In this document: positions 22,125 through 34,500 of the stretch, piece after piece | How the letters are laid out: each line of letters opens with the position of its first letter | How positions within the stretch are numbered: the first letter of the stretch is position 1 | Source of the DNA: Cryoendolithus antarcticus | Lineage: Eukaryota; Ascomycota; Dothideomycetes; Cladosporiales; Cladosporiaceae | DNA length: 64,000 nt | Direction of reading: 5' to 3' | NCBI GenBank assembly: GCA_002077065.1 | Contig: NAJO01000001.1 | Location: forward strand, 1,116,001 to 1,180,000 | The notes under the pieces: model-generated | The model's database searches: none | Seen by the model: only the letters and a program-made list of their open reading frames with translations | Told to the model about the DNA's origin: nothing | Translations under genes and position numbers: made by a program

Positions 22125-24049
22125 CTACTCATCAACAACCCCCGCGAACTTCTCCATCAACTTCGAGTTCAAGTCCTCATACTTCTTCACAATCTCCTCC
22201 TCCCCCTCTCCAGGCAGCTCAAACTTCATGCTCCTCAATTGCGACTGTATCTCACTCGTAGCCTCCCTGACCTTACTCCAATTCTGGCCCTGCCCAATGG
22301 CCTTCTGCGCCTCGTCGTGGTACGCCATCATATTCTTCATCATCCAGAATGTCTTCCACATCGGGCAGAATTGGTCGTAGTCCGAATAGCCGTTCTGCTG
22401 CAAGAAGTCTTCTTTGATGAGAGTGGCAGTATCGAGGGTGATTTTATCGGGATCGCCGAGCGCGGATTTGCCGACGAGCTGCACGACTTGATCGAGCTCT
22501 TCGGAATTGGAGAGAAGCTCTTTGATGCGATTGGCGAGCCGGGGAAACTCGGGGTTGTTCTTGGCGTAGTACGGCTGCAGGGCGGAGGTGTACTTGGTGT
22601 ACGACTGCGAGGTGTTGATGGAAGGGAAATGCTTGCGCTGGGCAAGCTTCTTGTCGAGGCCCCAGAAGACTTGCACAATGCCGAGCGTGCTGCTGGTGAC
22701 CGGGTCGGAGAAATCACCGCCTGGTGGGCTGACGGCGCCGACGATGGAGACGGAGCCCTTGCGGTCTGGTGAGCCGAGAGCAACGACGCGGCCGGCACGC
22801 TCGTAGAAGGAGGCGAGCTTAGCTCCAAGGTAGGCGGGGAAACCTTGGTCTGCCGGCATCTCTCCGAGACGACCGGAGATCTCACGAAGAGCCTCAGCCC
22901 AGCGAGAGGTGGAGTCGGCCATCATGGCGACATCTTTGCCCTGATCGCGGAAATATTCGGCCACTGTAATCCCAGTGTAGATGGAAGCCTCACGGGCTGC
23001 CACGGGCATGTTTGAGGTGTTGGCGATGAGGCAGGTACGCTTCATGATGGGCTCCTTGCGGCCGTCGATGTCGATTGTGAGCTGTAATCTTGTCAATATT
23101 TCACATTTGTTGCATTGCAGATAGAGCAGCACGTACCTCTGGGAAATCCATCAAGACCTCAGCCATCTCATTGCCACGCTCGCCGCTGCGATATGTTAGC
23201 TCTTATACGTAGATATGTTCCGCGACAATGCACTCACCATCCGACGTAGATAATGATATCACTGTTCGAGAATTTCGACACAGACTGCGAGATGACGGTC
23301 TTGCCACACCCAAAGGCACCCGGAATGCACACAGTCCCACCCTGCACACTGGGAAACAGCGCGTCCAACACTCTCTGCCCGACAATGAACGGCTCCTGCG
23401 AGGACAGCTTCTCTGCACTTGGCCGGGGTACACGCACTGGCCACTGATGCATCATGCTGTACTTCGACGACTTGCCTTCGAAATCCAGTTCCAAGATCTC
23501 GGTATCGACAGTGTACTCGCCCTCCTTGGGCATCTTCTTGATCGTTCCCTTTGCGCGAGGCGGTAGCAGAATGCGATGCACATCTAGCAGCGAGTTCTCG
23601 TAAACCGTGCCGAAGCAGTCGCCCCCAGTAATGTGATCACCCTCCTTGAACTTATCACTAGGCGTGAACTTCCACTTCTTCTCCCTGTTCAAACTCGGTA
23701 CATCAACACCCCTAGGAATATAGATGCTATCGCTCACCTCAGCAATACTCTTCAACGGCCGCTGAATCCCATCATAGATCGTCTCCATCAGTCCCGGCCC
23801 AAGCTCCACTGAAAGCGGCTTGCCTGTACGAATCACAGGATCGCCTACCGTGACGCCGGCAGTCTCCTCGTAGACTTGGATGGTGGCTTTGTCGGCGTCT
23901 AGACGGATGACTTCGCCGACGAGGTTGTCGTGGCCGACCTTGCAGAGCTCGTACATGGCGCAGCCGATCATGTTCTCGGCGACGATGACGGGGCCGGAGA
24001 TGGAGAAGATGGACCCCGTTTGGGGGTCGGTGTCGGCGGTGGAACCCAT
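22125..24049 (-). CDS. vma1: V-type ATPase catalytic subunit A
   Basis: ATP-hydrolysing subunit of the peripheral V1 sector that acidifies the vacuole and other organelles. Exons 23238-24049, 23137-23185 (49 bp) and 22125-23081; introns 52 and 55 bp; 605 aa, close to the family norm of about 615. The Walker A motif GAFGCGKT is at 244-251; the IYVGCGERGNEM segment and [11 protein letters not shown] follow. No intein is present. The first intron cuts the Cys271 codon of IYVG/CGER, exactly where the yeast VMA1 intein is inserted. The start MGSTADTD was chosen because it sits just before the conserved beta-barrel ([14 protein letters not shown]). The same frame stays open for another 226 codons upstream (see the next entry). 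Confidence 0.95.
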
Positions 24050-24581
24050 GGTGGTGGGTGTTGGGTGGGGATTTGCTTGTTCTTGGGGTGCTTCGGCTTC
24101 ACGTGATGGAGCTGACTTGGACTGGTGGTCCAGGAAAGGGTCGCTAGACTCTCTTGCCGGTGAAGTGACAGGCGATCGCGTAGGACTGTCTGGCAAAGCT
24201 ACCTCGACTGGTGGAGGTAGATGTGGGCGGTCTGAGGCTCGTAGTGGGGAGCCTGGAGGCGATGCGGGTGGAGAGTCAAGCTCTGATAGCGGTGCGACAG
24301 ACTTCTTGTCAATGTCACGGACGGAGATGAGGTCGATGAAGGATTGTCTTGCTCGCAACTGTGGTCGAGGACGTAGACCGAGCATCCAATGGCTGTGATG
24401 TGTTGCCGCTAGCAGGATGATAGCTTCGTCGACATGGAGCTTGCTTCGCTTGGCGTTTTGAGTGACGACATGTGAGTTGCAGGTAAGAATTATTAAACAT
24501 GATACTGGGTAAACAACGAGAATAGTACCAACGATACATGCGGTGGCACAGGCGACAGTCGTACGCACGCAATGACTTTGT
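24050..24581 (-). other. open in-frame extension upstream of vma1, then gap to AMACR gene
   Basis: On the minus strand the vma1 frame continues without a stop to 24727, overlapping the end of the next gene. Bases 24050-24400 would encode a Pro/Ser-rich disordered stretch ([23 protein letters not shown]). It may be an unusual N-terminal extension, a uORF/leader, or chance. The vma1 promoter must lie in or above it. Confidence 0.3.
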
Positions 24582-25802
24582 CTAGAGCTTCGCCCTACTA
24601 GACTCTTCCTTGGCCTCGAGTCCGCCATTGTTAAGCTCATACTGCTTGCCTTTACTCCATCCCAGCCATTGCTGTAAGACAGCCTCGCCTCCCACGCCAG
24701 GTCGTAGCCCACCACTGACCCATCCATCGCCTTCCACCCCCTCCCCTCGGCCAGTTACAGCGTCTCCACTCTGCTTAGCACCCTGCTTGAACGCAAATCC
24801 AGGCGACTCCTTCAACGTCACCACAGGCCGCTGCTCAAAGCCACCTTTCCTTAGCTCGCCCTGCTCAAGCACAGGCGTACAACAAGCATCCGTCCCATCA
24901 AAGATCGCCTCCCACTCAGCTCTCGACCTCGACTTGAACGTCCCCGTGAAAATCTCCTTCATCTTCGGCCAAGTCCTCACATCCTCCCTCCTGCCTCCCC
25001 AACACCCATCCTCAATTCCCATGCCCTTGATTAGAGCAGCGAAGAATTGCGATTCAAGTGCTCCTGCAGCCATGTACTTCCCATCCTTTGTCTCGTAAGT
25101 GTCATAATATGGACATCCTCCGTCGAGCGTATTCGTCCCTCTCGGTCCACCCCAAATAGGCATCTGTTGCGCAAACCGTGGCATGCTGGCCATGAACGCG
25201 CTGCCATCGACCATATTCGCCTCCACGACCTGCCCTCGTCCGGTCCGTTCCCGTGACATCAACGCAAGTAGAACCCCCATGAAGCACACCGCACCTCCCC
25301 CAGCAAAGTCTCCCACGATGTTGCCAGGCGCATAGGGCTTCTCGTTCGCCCGCCCAAGCATGCTGAGCACGCCTGACACAGCGATGTAGTTTATATCGTG
25401 CCCAGCCATGTCCTTATACTTCCCATCCCTCCTAAACCCTGTCATGCGCGCGACCACTAAGCGCGGGTTGAGTTTCAGCAACACGCTATACGGGTCGAGA
25501 CCAGATTTCTCCAGCACGCCGGGCCGGAAAGGATCGATTAGAACATCTACATCAGGGATGATAGACTTGATGAACGCGAGTCCGGCGGGCGATTTGAGAT
25601 TCACGGCTATGGAGCTCTTCCGCCGCGTCAGGGCATCGGCTGTGGGTGGCGGCGGGTTGGCAGTATGTGCTGAAGGGTGGGCACGATCGATACGAAGGAC
25701 TGAGGCGCCATAATCTGCTAAGAGGAGGCCAGCAAAGGGACCTGGTGCGAGACCGGCGAACTCAAGGACGCGGACGCCTTGGAGAGGCGGAGGTGAAGCC
25801 AT
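24582..25802 (-). CDS. alpha-methylacyl-CoA racemase-type CoA transferase III, peroxisomal
   Basis: Family III CoA-transferase fold; most similar in motifs to alpha-methylacyl-CoA racemase, which inverts the 2-methyl centre so branched acyl-CoAs can enter beta-oxidation. Intronless, 406 aa. The start region [21 protein letters not shown] is family-typical. The racemase catalytic pair is visible: His135 in AGHDINY and Asp165 in GDFAGGG. The C-terminal tripeptide AKL (after SR) is a type 1 peroxisomal signal, which fits the role. An open frame extends further upstream to 26255, but the ATG at 25802 begins the conserved fold. It is divergent from the next gene with 223 bp between starts. Confidence 0.9.
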   Translation of the reverse strand: MASPPPLQGVRVLEFAGLAPGPFAGLLLADYGASVLRIDRAHPSAHTANPPPPTADALTRRKSSIAVNLKSPAGLAFIKSIIPDVDVLIDPFRPGVLEKSGLDPYSVLLKLNPRLVVARMTGFRRDGKYKDMAGHDINYIAVSGVLSMLGRANEKPYAPGNIVGDFAGGGAVCFMGVLLALMSRERTGRGQVVEANMVDGSAFMASMPRFAQQMPIWGGPRGTNTLDGGCPYYDTYETKDGKYMAAGALESQFFAALIKGMGIEDGCWGGRREDVRTWPKMKEIFTGTFKSRSRAEWEAIFDGTDACCTPVLEQGELRKGGFEQRPVVTLKESPGFAFKQGAKQSGDAVTGRGEGVEGDGWVSGGLRPGVGGEAVLQQWLGWSKGKQYELNNGGLEAKEESSRAKL

Positions 25803-26025
25803 TCCAGAGTGCTTGATGAGAGTGTCTTGTGCCACAGAGGCCAGCGCAAGATAATTGACTACATGATGGTTGTCGTTCTCTGCCGGGAGCATACAGGCGG
25901 AGCTGTCGAGCTTACTCCAGGAGCCGCGGCTAATGGGTTCCTTTTGCCAAGACCAGCCCCCATGGGCACTGAGCCTCACTTGATTCATGCTTGCGTCGTT
26001 CGGGACCCGACACAATGCCTCCACC

Positions 26026-26667
26026 ATGATCATCCGACAGTGCCTTCGGGCCTTCCAGCAACATCCTCTCCGACGTCTCAGATCTTCCGTATCCCGTCGC
26101 CTCGCCTCCACCACCACCACCCCATCACTTACCACCCGCCTAACCCGCCTCGAATCCCGCCTCCCCCGCTTCCTCCGGCACATCACAACACCCCTCCGAA
26201 CCGCGCCTCTTTCCCACATAACAGCCTTCCTTCTCCTCCACGAGCTCACCGCCATCGTCCCTCTCTTAGCCCTCGCAACAGCTTTCCACCAGTACGACTA
26301 TCTTCCCCCAGTGATCAGCGAAGGCAAATGGGTCAAAGAAGGCACGGTGAAGTTTGGCGGGTATATGAAACGGAAGGGCTGGATTGGGGAGGAGGGCAGC
26401 TGGTGGGGGACTGGCGAGGGGGCTGTGAGAGTTGTGGTTGAGGTTGCGACTGCTTGGGCGGTGGTGAAGTTGCTGTTGCCGGTGAGGTTGGTGGTGAGTG
26501 TTTGGGGGACGCCGTGGTTTGCGAGATGGAGTCTTGTGCCGGTGGGAGCTTGGTTGGGAAGAGTAGTAGGGAGGGTAAAGGGTAAGGCGGGAATGGGAAG
26601 CTCAAAGCCAGCAGCGGGGACTGGCGTTGTTGGGGGAGGAGTTGGGCCGCGTGAGGGGGTGAAGTGA
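26026..26667 (+). CDS. mitochondrial membrane protein, possibly DUF1279/FAM210-like
   Basis: 213 aa, intronless. The N-terminus is a strong mitochondrial presequence ([17 protein letters not shown], Arg/Ser-rich, no acidic residues to about residue 50), so the ATG at 26026 was preferred to the one at 25987. A hydrophobic segment ([21 protein letters not shown]) is followed by a loop with GKWVKEG and a second one ([26 protein letters not shown]). This two-helix layout with HELTAIVPL resembles fungal DUF1279 (Nat2/FAM210-like) proteins of the inner membrane. The family name is tentative; mitochondrial location is well supported. The tail is Gly/Ala-rich and low in complexity. Confidence 0.75.
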   Translation: MIIRQCLRAFQQHPLRRLRSSVSRRLASTTTTPSLTTRLTRLESRLPRFLRHITTPLRTAPLSHITAFLLLHELTAIVPLLALATAFHQYDYLPPVISEGKWVKEGTVKFGGYMKRKGWIGEEGSWWGTGEGAVRVVVEVATAWAVVKLLLPVRLVVSVWGTPWFARWSLVPVGAWLGRVVGRVKGKAGMGSSKPAAGTGVVGGGVGPREGVK

Positions 26668-27422
26668 ACGGCATACCGTCGACGAAGCTCTGAAACCCAG
26701 CAGACACATTTACTGCGGCCTTTCCGTCGCATGTCCCGCGCAAGCCTGAAGCGTGAATTGCCGGACCTGCCGGCATGCAGACACGATGTCACGCACTGAG
26801 CTGCGCACGATTTCTATGGCCCTGATTACGCGCAAGCAGGCCATGTCCACATTGCTGCTCTGGTCAGACACGTCACGAGGAGGCTCGGAGCATCGATCTC
26901 GCCATGAGACTGCCAGCGCCACGATCATTGCGGCAGACGTTGAAGTCGTTACGTCGGTGCAGAGTGTGAGTCGCTACCCAGATACGGCTAGTGGTCCCAG
27001 GAACTATTTGGATTTGGCGTTCAGCTTTTGGCGATCACCGACATTGAGTCTGGCATCGGCGAGCGGAGAGAGAGAGGGGGATATTGCTCTGTCGTAAGCC
27101 TCCATCCGACATCTGTTAGACATAGCAGAGCGAATGCAGCGCTGTCACAAGACTGCACTGTATTTAACCCTTGTCAATGTATGTGCCTCTCACCCTGTGT
27201 GCCCATTCGCATCTCATGTAGACTTGTGCCCGTTCAGACGCGTAATTCACAGACACCTGAACTCGGTGGTATCGCAGAGGTCGCCGACTAGCGGCGGACA
27301 GTACCGAGCCAGTTGCATGAAGCCACGCCAAACCGCATCAACGTGTACATTGCCGGTATCGCGTCCCACATCAACAGCATCGCGCTATATGTGCATAGCG
27401 ATGAGCTGCTGTGAAGCTCAAC
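26668..27422. other. intergenic, no gene seen
   Basis: About 755 bp with short frames only. I see no family motif, repeat or RNA gene. It includes the promoter of the gene at 27423. Confidence 0.45.
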
Positions 27423-28040
27423 ATGGCCCAGCCCGTCCTCGTACGCGCGTATACCACAAGACGCACTCCAATGGGATCACCTTGCGGCCGCGGTCGAGCT
27501 CTGCCTCCCATATCAGCTTTCAGTTTCGCGGACATATTACGTGCTGCAGACAGCGCCGACTTCCAGGAAGCTATCGATGGCATTGCGGAGATATGTGCGA
27601 AGAATCGTATGAGCTTGGCTGAGGAGCATACCTCTCATATGCCGCCGGTGGGCGAGATTACTGGCGCTACGGACACGGTGGTTGTGACGAGGACACCTCA
27701 TGCTGGAAGACCGAACGCGAAGAGAGCGTTGACGATCGTGCCTGAGGGAAGCTCAAGTGGTAGTGAGCGGAGCAAGAAGGGGAGTAGGATAAGTATCTTC
27801 GACTTCAGTGCGAGGAAGGAGTCTACAGTCCGCGCTAGAACTACCATCCGCATCGGCAGCATGGGGCGGAGTGTGCCTGTTGCGAGCACTACATCTGTAA
27901 GTGAAGTCATGAGCGAGCGAGTCCAAGCGAAGCGCGTTCGCCACTCAACAGCAGCGACGTCGAGCACAAATCTCGCCTCTGCGAGCGAAGCGATAGCAAG
28001 CTTGCAATGTCACCTCCGACGCTACGGATCTGTGAGCTGA
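27423..28040 (+). CDS. hypothetical protein, 205 aa
   Basis: Single-exon frame of 205 aa. The ATG at 27423 is the first in frame. Residues 28-80 look folded and helical (ALPPISAFSFADILRAADS, then an EICAKNRMSLAEE helix), which reads like a conserved short domain. The rest is basic and Ser/Thr-rich, probably disordered. No signal peptide or membrane helix. I do not recognise the family; my impression that the first half is conserved among fungi is from composition, not a search. Confidence 0.6.
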   Translation: MAQPVLVRAYTTRRTPMGSPCGRGRALPPISAFSFADILRAADSADFQEAIDGIAEICAKNRMSLAEEHTSHMPPVGEITGATDTVVVTRTPHAGRPNAKRALTIVPEGSSSGSERSKKGSRISIFDFSARKESTVRARTTIRIGSMGRSVPVASTTSVSEVMSERVQAKRVRHSTAATSSTNLASASEAIASLQCHLRRYGSVS

Positions 28041-28637
28041 AGATACCTGCTACGTCCTTGCTGACATCCCAATGAACCTGGACGGAACTCAGGGCTAGCA
28101 CTCGAAGCAATGTTCCTGTGGTCGAAGCAATAACGACATTGGGGTGCCCATGCTAGTGAATTGATCTGCACTCAGGCACGCAAACGCGTCGCAATCCATG
28201 TAGCGTCTCAAGATTCTGCGTACGAGCGCTCTATGCCAACATGACATCGATCACGAGGCTCCACGATCGGTCGGTCGGCGTCCTCGTATTCGAAGACGGA
28301 ATGAAAGAGCACAAGGGTTAATGTGCGTGTAGTCTAACAACTGCCACATGTTCCGTAGCGACGGTTCCGATCATCTCTTCAGACGACAACTGATGCTATA
28401 CTGGCAAGCAACATCACTGAAGCACCCGTGACGAACAGCAAATCAGAGGTGCAGGAGGCTTGCATGACTGTGCCACCGGGTGCCAGCACTTCCAGAGCAC
28501 TCAGCCTTGTTCGGTACCGAATCACCTCGACCGCTTCTTCACGGGCATTTTTGCGCTTGTCACTGCGCGTGATCGCACTTCAATCGAGCTGATGCTACTG
28601 ACGTCTAGACGGCGGCCACGTTGTGCGTGCGATCATC
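28041..28637. other. intergenic, no gene seen
   Basis: About 600 bp between two plus-strand genes. Only short frames. It should carry the promoter of the ubiquitin-like-domain gene. Confidence 0.45.
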
Positions 28638-30372
28638 ATGGCCGTGCCGTTCGGCTTCTCTGCTGGAGATTTCGTTGCCGCGATCGAGATCCTGCACAAA
28701 GTTGGCAAAGCTCTCAAACGAAGTAACGGGGCATCGGCACAGTGCCAACAAGCTTGCCTTGATGTCGAATTCATCGCACAGATCTTACGGCGGTGCCATG
28801 CTTACTCTAGTGTCCCTTCGATCGACGCGGACATCGCTCGACAGATACAAGTCTGTTGTCAACTATGCCACATACCCCTGAGCGGCTTTTTGCGAAACAT
28901 GGAGAGGTACAGACATTATCTGCGGCTTAGCGTTATCCCCAACCCGTCTGCACTCTTGCGCATAAAGCAAACCTGGAAACAGATCGACTGGGCTGTAGCG
29001 GTGCAGGACGACGTGGCGAAGCTCAAGGCGAGGGTTGCACCGCAATTGGCCGCTCTCAATCTCCTTTTCCAGCAAATCTCCTTGGACAAGCTCTCGCAAG
29101 GCGCCAGCATTGACGAGACGTTGAGGGTTACAAATGTGACACTTTCCCGAGTGTCTGCCATACAGCCTTACACGCAGCTGAGCAAAGCAACATACGACAA
29201 CACAGACGCCCTGCTACAAAATTTGGCAGCCTTGCGTTCCCAGACGTCGGCTACTGCAACACAGGGTCAGCTGTCCGATCTAAATACCACGCTGCACAAT
29301 GTTGCCCGTCAAGGTGACATTTTGTCAATCGCACAACATCTGGCGACTCTCGAGACGTAGATGGCAACAATGCAAGTCAATCAGGATGCGAGTGTCACAA
29401 GCACACGTCACTCGGCGGTTGAGATGAGAGCGCGGCTTAGTAGCATTCATGCTACGATCGGGAATGTGTCTCATAAGTCCGAGGCCAATCTTACCAATAG
29501 GAACGCTCGCCAGTCTTCCTACAATGCACAGATTCCGCTGTTTCAGCTAGAGAAAGCGCCGGATTTTCTACCACACATCGATTTGTTCCTATCAGCTCTA
29601 AAGACTTACATCATAGCGATTGTCGCCTTGCTGCTTTGGCTCGTGCCGAATGTTCGGCTCTTCCTAAGTACTGCGCTCACCATAGTGAGATCACCGACGT
29701 TCCTGCTGAGCGACAACATCCTACTCACGGATGTGCTGGGTCGGAAGCTCACCTTGCCGTATCAACACTTTCGGTTGTACCCAGTGCTTGTAGCACGCTT
29801 GCGGTCTGCTTTAGACGACTGTCTCGGCCAGCTGGCGCTGTCCAACGAAGCTTTTGAGTTCTATTTAGAGCGTGGAGAGGGAGTCCCCATACTGGTTGAT
29901 AGTGCCGAGCAATATGAGAGCATGATTGCTCCTAGGAAAAAGCTCATAATGTCGATATCCAATCTGCAACCATTTAGCAGCTCTTGTCCTGCCTGCCGCG
30001 CGTCACCAGAAAGTGGCAATGCCGCTATCCGTGGCTGGCTCCTGTGGTATGTTACTCCAGATGTTGTGTGCCACAAAATAAGTCTGATCGTAAAGCAGCG
30101 GTTCTTGCGGTCAACGTTGCAGATTCGTACAGGTCGATCCAGCAAGCAACGCGCCGGCTTCGATGCTGTCAGAGGGCGACAGGGGCATGGCGATCGAGAG
30201 ACCGTACATGGTAGACGCTAACAAAGTCAAAGAGACATACGAATCTTCCGCCAAGTGCACACACTGCCAGGAGTGGTACAGCGCATCAGGGTCACCGGGA
30301 AGCAAGTGCGCATGGAGTTCATCTCTGCGAAGTACCTTAAAGATCGGGGGATGTTGCCTTGACTCTACGTAG
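28638..30372 (+). CDS. fungal ubiquitin-like-domain protein with zinc ribbon, interrupted by an in-frame TAG
   Basis: Two open frames lie in the same reading frame, separated only by TAG at 29358-29360. With a good intron (30047-30098, GTATGT...CTGAT...CAG) the second part extends to a stop at 30372, about 560 codons in all. The N-terminus MAVPFGFSAGDFVAAIEI is the start typical of fungal STAND/ubiquitin-like proteins, with helices after it. A hydrophobic segment (YIIAIVALLLWLVPNVRLFL) comes next, then the ubiquitin-like part (NILLTDVLGRKLTLPYQHF), and a zinc-ribbon end (CPAC, GSCGQRC) that only appears once the intron is removed. The TAG could be a nonsense mutation, readthrough, or lie in a cryptic 63-bp intron (about 29312-29374, donor GTGACA, acceptor CAAG), which keeps frame. 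Members of this group are linked to fungal signalling or non-self responses; the function here is unknown. Confidence 0.65.
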
Positions 30373-31560
30373 TACTGGGATGGGCGGATGCACCGGGCAT
30401 TGATGCAACACGGACGACACGACTGTAGGAGGGTTTGCCATGTTTATCGACAAACTAATACATCTACTCTTGCCCCAGAACAGCGTCTTACTTCCGGACA
30501 TTTCAGATGCGCCCTAGGCCGCGAATATTGAGGTGACGGGCGTCGGATCACCTTTCGATCATGCACCTTTCCGACCAACACGACTATTGAGGGTGCATTT
30601 CGCAGAAGACGTGCGCTCATTAGGCTGGGCAAGACACTGGTAACGCGACGTGCGCAAATCGCGGCATCTGAACGAAGCGGCTACTCGAACGATCGAATGA
30701 TCGCCTGTTGAGCACCATGGGACAGAACGGCTCACTGGCTTCCCGGGAAACATCGTCATGACACGTTCAGAATTGCTTGGATCGGGGGCACTCGGAGCTG
30801 TCAAGTCCTCACCGTAGGCAGTACCTCTTCTACTCACCTCCGCACCGGCTATTTCTCACGCATGGCTTCCATGATATATACTGAACAACGCGCCCGGATT
30901 TAAAGCAATCGCGCAGTTTTGGAATATCGTCCTGTCCTATCCAAATCCTGCTTCGAGAGCAACTCGTAGTCCGCCGCAGGATACTAATTATTCGAATGAC
31001 AAAGTTTTCTTCCGATGCTTCGACAAGAATGACAGGAGATCCGTGATGCAATGACCAGTCGCACTAGCGTGGGCCAGTCAATGAATGAGTGACAGTGCGG
31101 CTCCCTTGGAGCCCTTGGAGGACACACTGACGAAAAAATGGGATTGGGCAACCAATGCATATCTCGACAGCAACACGATTGGGCATCACTCGGTAGACAT
31201 ACGCTACGAAAGCAGGTTTCTCAGATGGAGGATGTCAAGGAGCATCTTCTAGCCAGCCACGCGGGTGACAGGAGAAGCGGACTGCCCAGCAACTCACCGA
31301 AACAGAGAATGCTGTTATATGCAGCGTTGCGATCGTATATTCGTAGGTAGGTTTTTAGATAAGTGCCATCTGTTCTAGGAGAGCTTCTGGGTAGCACGAG
31401 CTGTCATTCATTATCCAAGTGTGTATACAGCAGCAGTATCACGCGCGTGAACTTCTCGAGTGGTGCACTTCCTTGTACCAGCGCGCCAGCGTCTCATGAT
31501 TCTACAGCAATCACATCGTACAAACAAAGCCCGCAGAGGCATCCCAGCCTGAGGACAGAA
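30373..31560. other. intergenic, no gene seen
   Basis: About 1.2 kb between the ends of the ubiquitin-like gene and the condensin gene, which converge. Short frames only; no repeats or RNA genes noticed. Confidence 0.5.
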
Positions 31561-34500
31561 CTACAAGTCTATGCTCTCCTCCACCACACTACTTTCCAAC
31601 AACTCCGTATCCCCCTCCGCCAGCTGCACCCTGGTCCCCTCCGCATCAGGCAACCCGTCAAGTCCAATCGTAGTCCCGTTGAAACCCAGCGTCGTGTCCC
31701 TCATCTCAGTCCTCAACTGCGTCACGTCTGCGTCCTCGTCCTCGAGCCCAGCATCCTCATCGAAGGACTCCTCGATCTCAGCTTCTGTAGCGCCAGCGCG
31801 AGTGGCAGGCGTGTCGGGCATTGCGGTCTCATAAAGCACAGCAGTCTCATCAGGCATTTCGGTAGTTTCCATGACCGTCTCCTCGGCGCCGCCACCTCCT
31901 CGTTGAAGCGTCATGACGTCGTGCATCATCTTCAGAAGTTGGGTCTGTAATTTGGCGAGGACGTTCTTGCTCGTTGCGTCGCTGGCAACCTTCGTATCTA
32001 CTGCTTCGGCCAACAGCTCGAGGATAGTGTTCAAGCTCTCTTCGTCGCAGCCTTCAGCTGGTAGGTGCAGACGACCAAGCAAGGAGAAGAGTACTTTCTT
32101 CTCATCTTTCGAGACTTGTGACGTCACGAGACGCTCGAGGATGGTTTCAGCGAAGAGATAGTGCGTTCCCTCGGCTTTACCGCTCGATGGGCCGGCAGCT
32201 TCTGCGAAGCCAACGATCTTGCGCGGGTCGGTCCAGTCGAGTAGCATGTTGCCGATGGTGTTGAGCTTGACCATGCCGCCTTCTTCCTCTTCGGCGTCTG
32301 CCACCTCGTCAAGGAAGGCTTCGCGTAGTGTCGTGAGCTTTGCTAGGACGGGGCATGCTACTCCGACAAGTCGTGCTGCGTTCTCGGCACGAGAGTGGCA
32401 GTATACAGGCAGAAAGTATGACAGCGATTGACGCAGATGGAAGTTGGCAGCTGTGTCGGGATCGAAGTAAACCACTACCAGCTGCTTCAGCAAATCGGTG
32501 TCGGTGATCAGCTGGCTGAGCATAGTCTTTGCCAAAGCATTGGCTCCGGTAGCTTGGACCGTTGCATCCGAGGACTTGAGTGATCGGGAGAATGCTTTCA
32601 AAATAGGCCGAATGAGGGCGTTCTCAGGTGCAGCTGTCGCAGACGTGGCATCTACATCTGCTGGTTGTTCAGGAATCGCAAGCAAGGAAGGATGCGTGAT
32701 CAGGATATCGGCGATGATCTGCAGGGCGATCGATTGCAACGCTGGGTGGCCTTTGGTGAAGCAGTGTAGGAAGAGTGTGAGGTTCTCCTCTGCTAGGTTC
32801 TGCAAGGTGCAAGTCAGTGATCGCCATCTGGGGTCTTATAGTCAATACAACATACCTTTCCGAGTAAGCAGCACAGCCCAAGACAGACCAGTCCTCTCTC
32901 GCGAATCGGCGCCTCTTGACTTCGCACAGCAGGCACGACAAGATTGTTCAGCATGGTCACCAAGTGGATGTTTTCCTGGAGGTCACAAGCGACATTCTGC
33001 AGCATACACTGCGCAATATGCAGACACTTCATGTTGACCATGATACTCCTGATCGCTTTGTCTTCTCCCGAGATCTCGCTCTCAGCACTGTCAGCCTTCT
33101 CATTTTTCTTCTTTGACTTCTTGCCGTGCGTAGCTTCATCGCCCTCCTCGCCGTCGAAATGCGTGGTTGCCGAATGGAAGGAGTTCTCAGTCATTGATGT
33201 GTCATCTTCGTCCAGATCGCCCATGATAGTATCGTGGACTTCGGCGACAGCTTCCAGAACAACGCTGCAGAATTCGCCTTCGCCCCTCGCACTTTCGCCG
33301 CAAACCAGTCGGAGCACCTCCACTACCAGTCTTGTCGACTCCTCGGGTAGCTCGGGCAACGCGAGTGCCTCACGCATGAGGCCGAACATCTTTCGCCGAC
33401 CCACTTCGTCGGAGTAGTCGAACGTGAGTGCCATGTATAGCATTTGCTCGACCACGAACTCACGCTGTGCTGAATCTTCTTCAGCATCTTCGTCCTCGCC
33501 CGATGCAGCTGCACGAATCGTCTCGACGAGCCGATTGAGCTCATGCTCGAGCAAGTAGCCGAACTTAGTCACCTCTGGTAGCTTCTCTTCGACCATCACA
33601 TCGAGTGCTCGAGGTCCCGCGTAGCCATCTTCTCTGCCCGAAGACCTGCAGAAATCGTTGAAGGTGCGAGCGACGAATGCAAGCTCTGGTGAGAGGTCAT
33701 CCCAGAAGGTGTCCGGGAAGCTGACGTAGTCCACATAGTCCGGCCGGCCTTCCCAGAATTCCTTCATCGCGAGCTGTGCGATGCCACCGTCAGCTCCGGA
33801 GTTCACAATGTCGATTCTCTCAAGCAGCTCCAGTAGTGCGTCGAGCGAGGGATCGGCAGCCTGATTGTTCGTCGTTGGCTGTGCTTCAGCGTCTTCAGCT
33901 TGCTCGGCGGGAAGAGCGGCGCAGTCCTCGATCCATCGCTCGCGGAAGAGCCGCGCAGTGGCTTTACGGACGTTCTCGTCACGATCCCGCAGGCCCCAGC
34001 GGAGTAGCTTCTCCCGATGTGTCAAGCTGAGATGCCGAAAGTCACCTAGTGCAGGGAGAAGTCGAGCGTACAGTGCGCGCCGAGTGGCACCGTCCAGATC
34101 CCGTGCGCGCTCGAGCAGGTACGGCAGGACTTCTTTAGTGAGTGGAAGGTTCAACAGCAGGTTGCGACGAACTTCTGCCGATGGGTCATTCTGCAACACA
34201 TCGAGAAGTTTCACGAGCACGCCTTGTCCAACTTCGTTGTCCGAGTCGCTGTCGTCGTTCTGCTCATCATCCTCAACCTCGGCAGCTAGCCTGCCGAGTC
34301 CATACACTGCTTGCAATCTTACAGGCGCTTCCTTGTCGTGTATACGCTTGAGCAGATTGAGTCGTAGCTGATGAAAGAGACTATCGTCCAGGGAGTCGAG
34401 GCTGTTGATGATGTGACTGGTAATCTGCGTCGCTCGGAAGCGAATCGTCTTGTCCTTGACTTGGAGAAGAGGCAACAATGTGCTCAGGATCTGCGTCGTC

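Noticed and set aside
22125..24049. VMA intein
   Set aside because: The region around the Cys271 codon contains only a 52-bp spliceosomal intron; no intein or homing-endonuclease sequence.
23880..24398. 172-codon plus-strand frame opposite vma1
   Set aside because: Antisense to a certain gene and its upstream frame; composition follows from the codons of the opposite strand.
25803..26255. In-frame N-terminal extension of the AMACR-type gene
   Set aside because: It overlaps the coding start of the divergent mitochondrial gene and has no conserved content; the fold begins at 25802.
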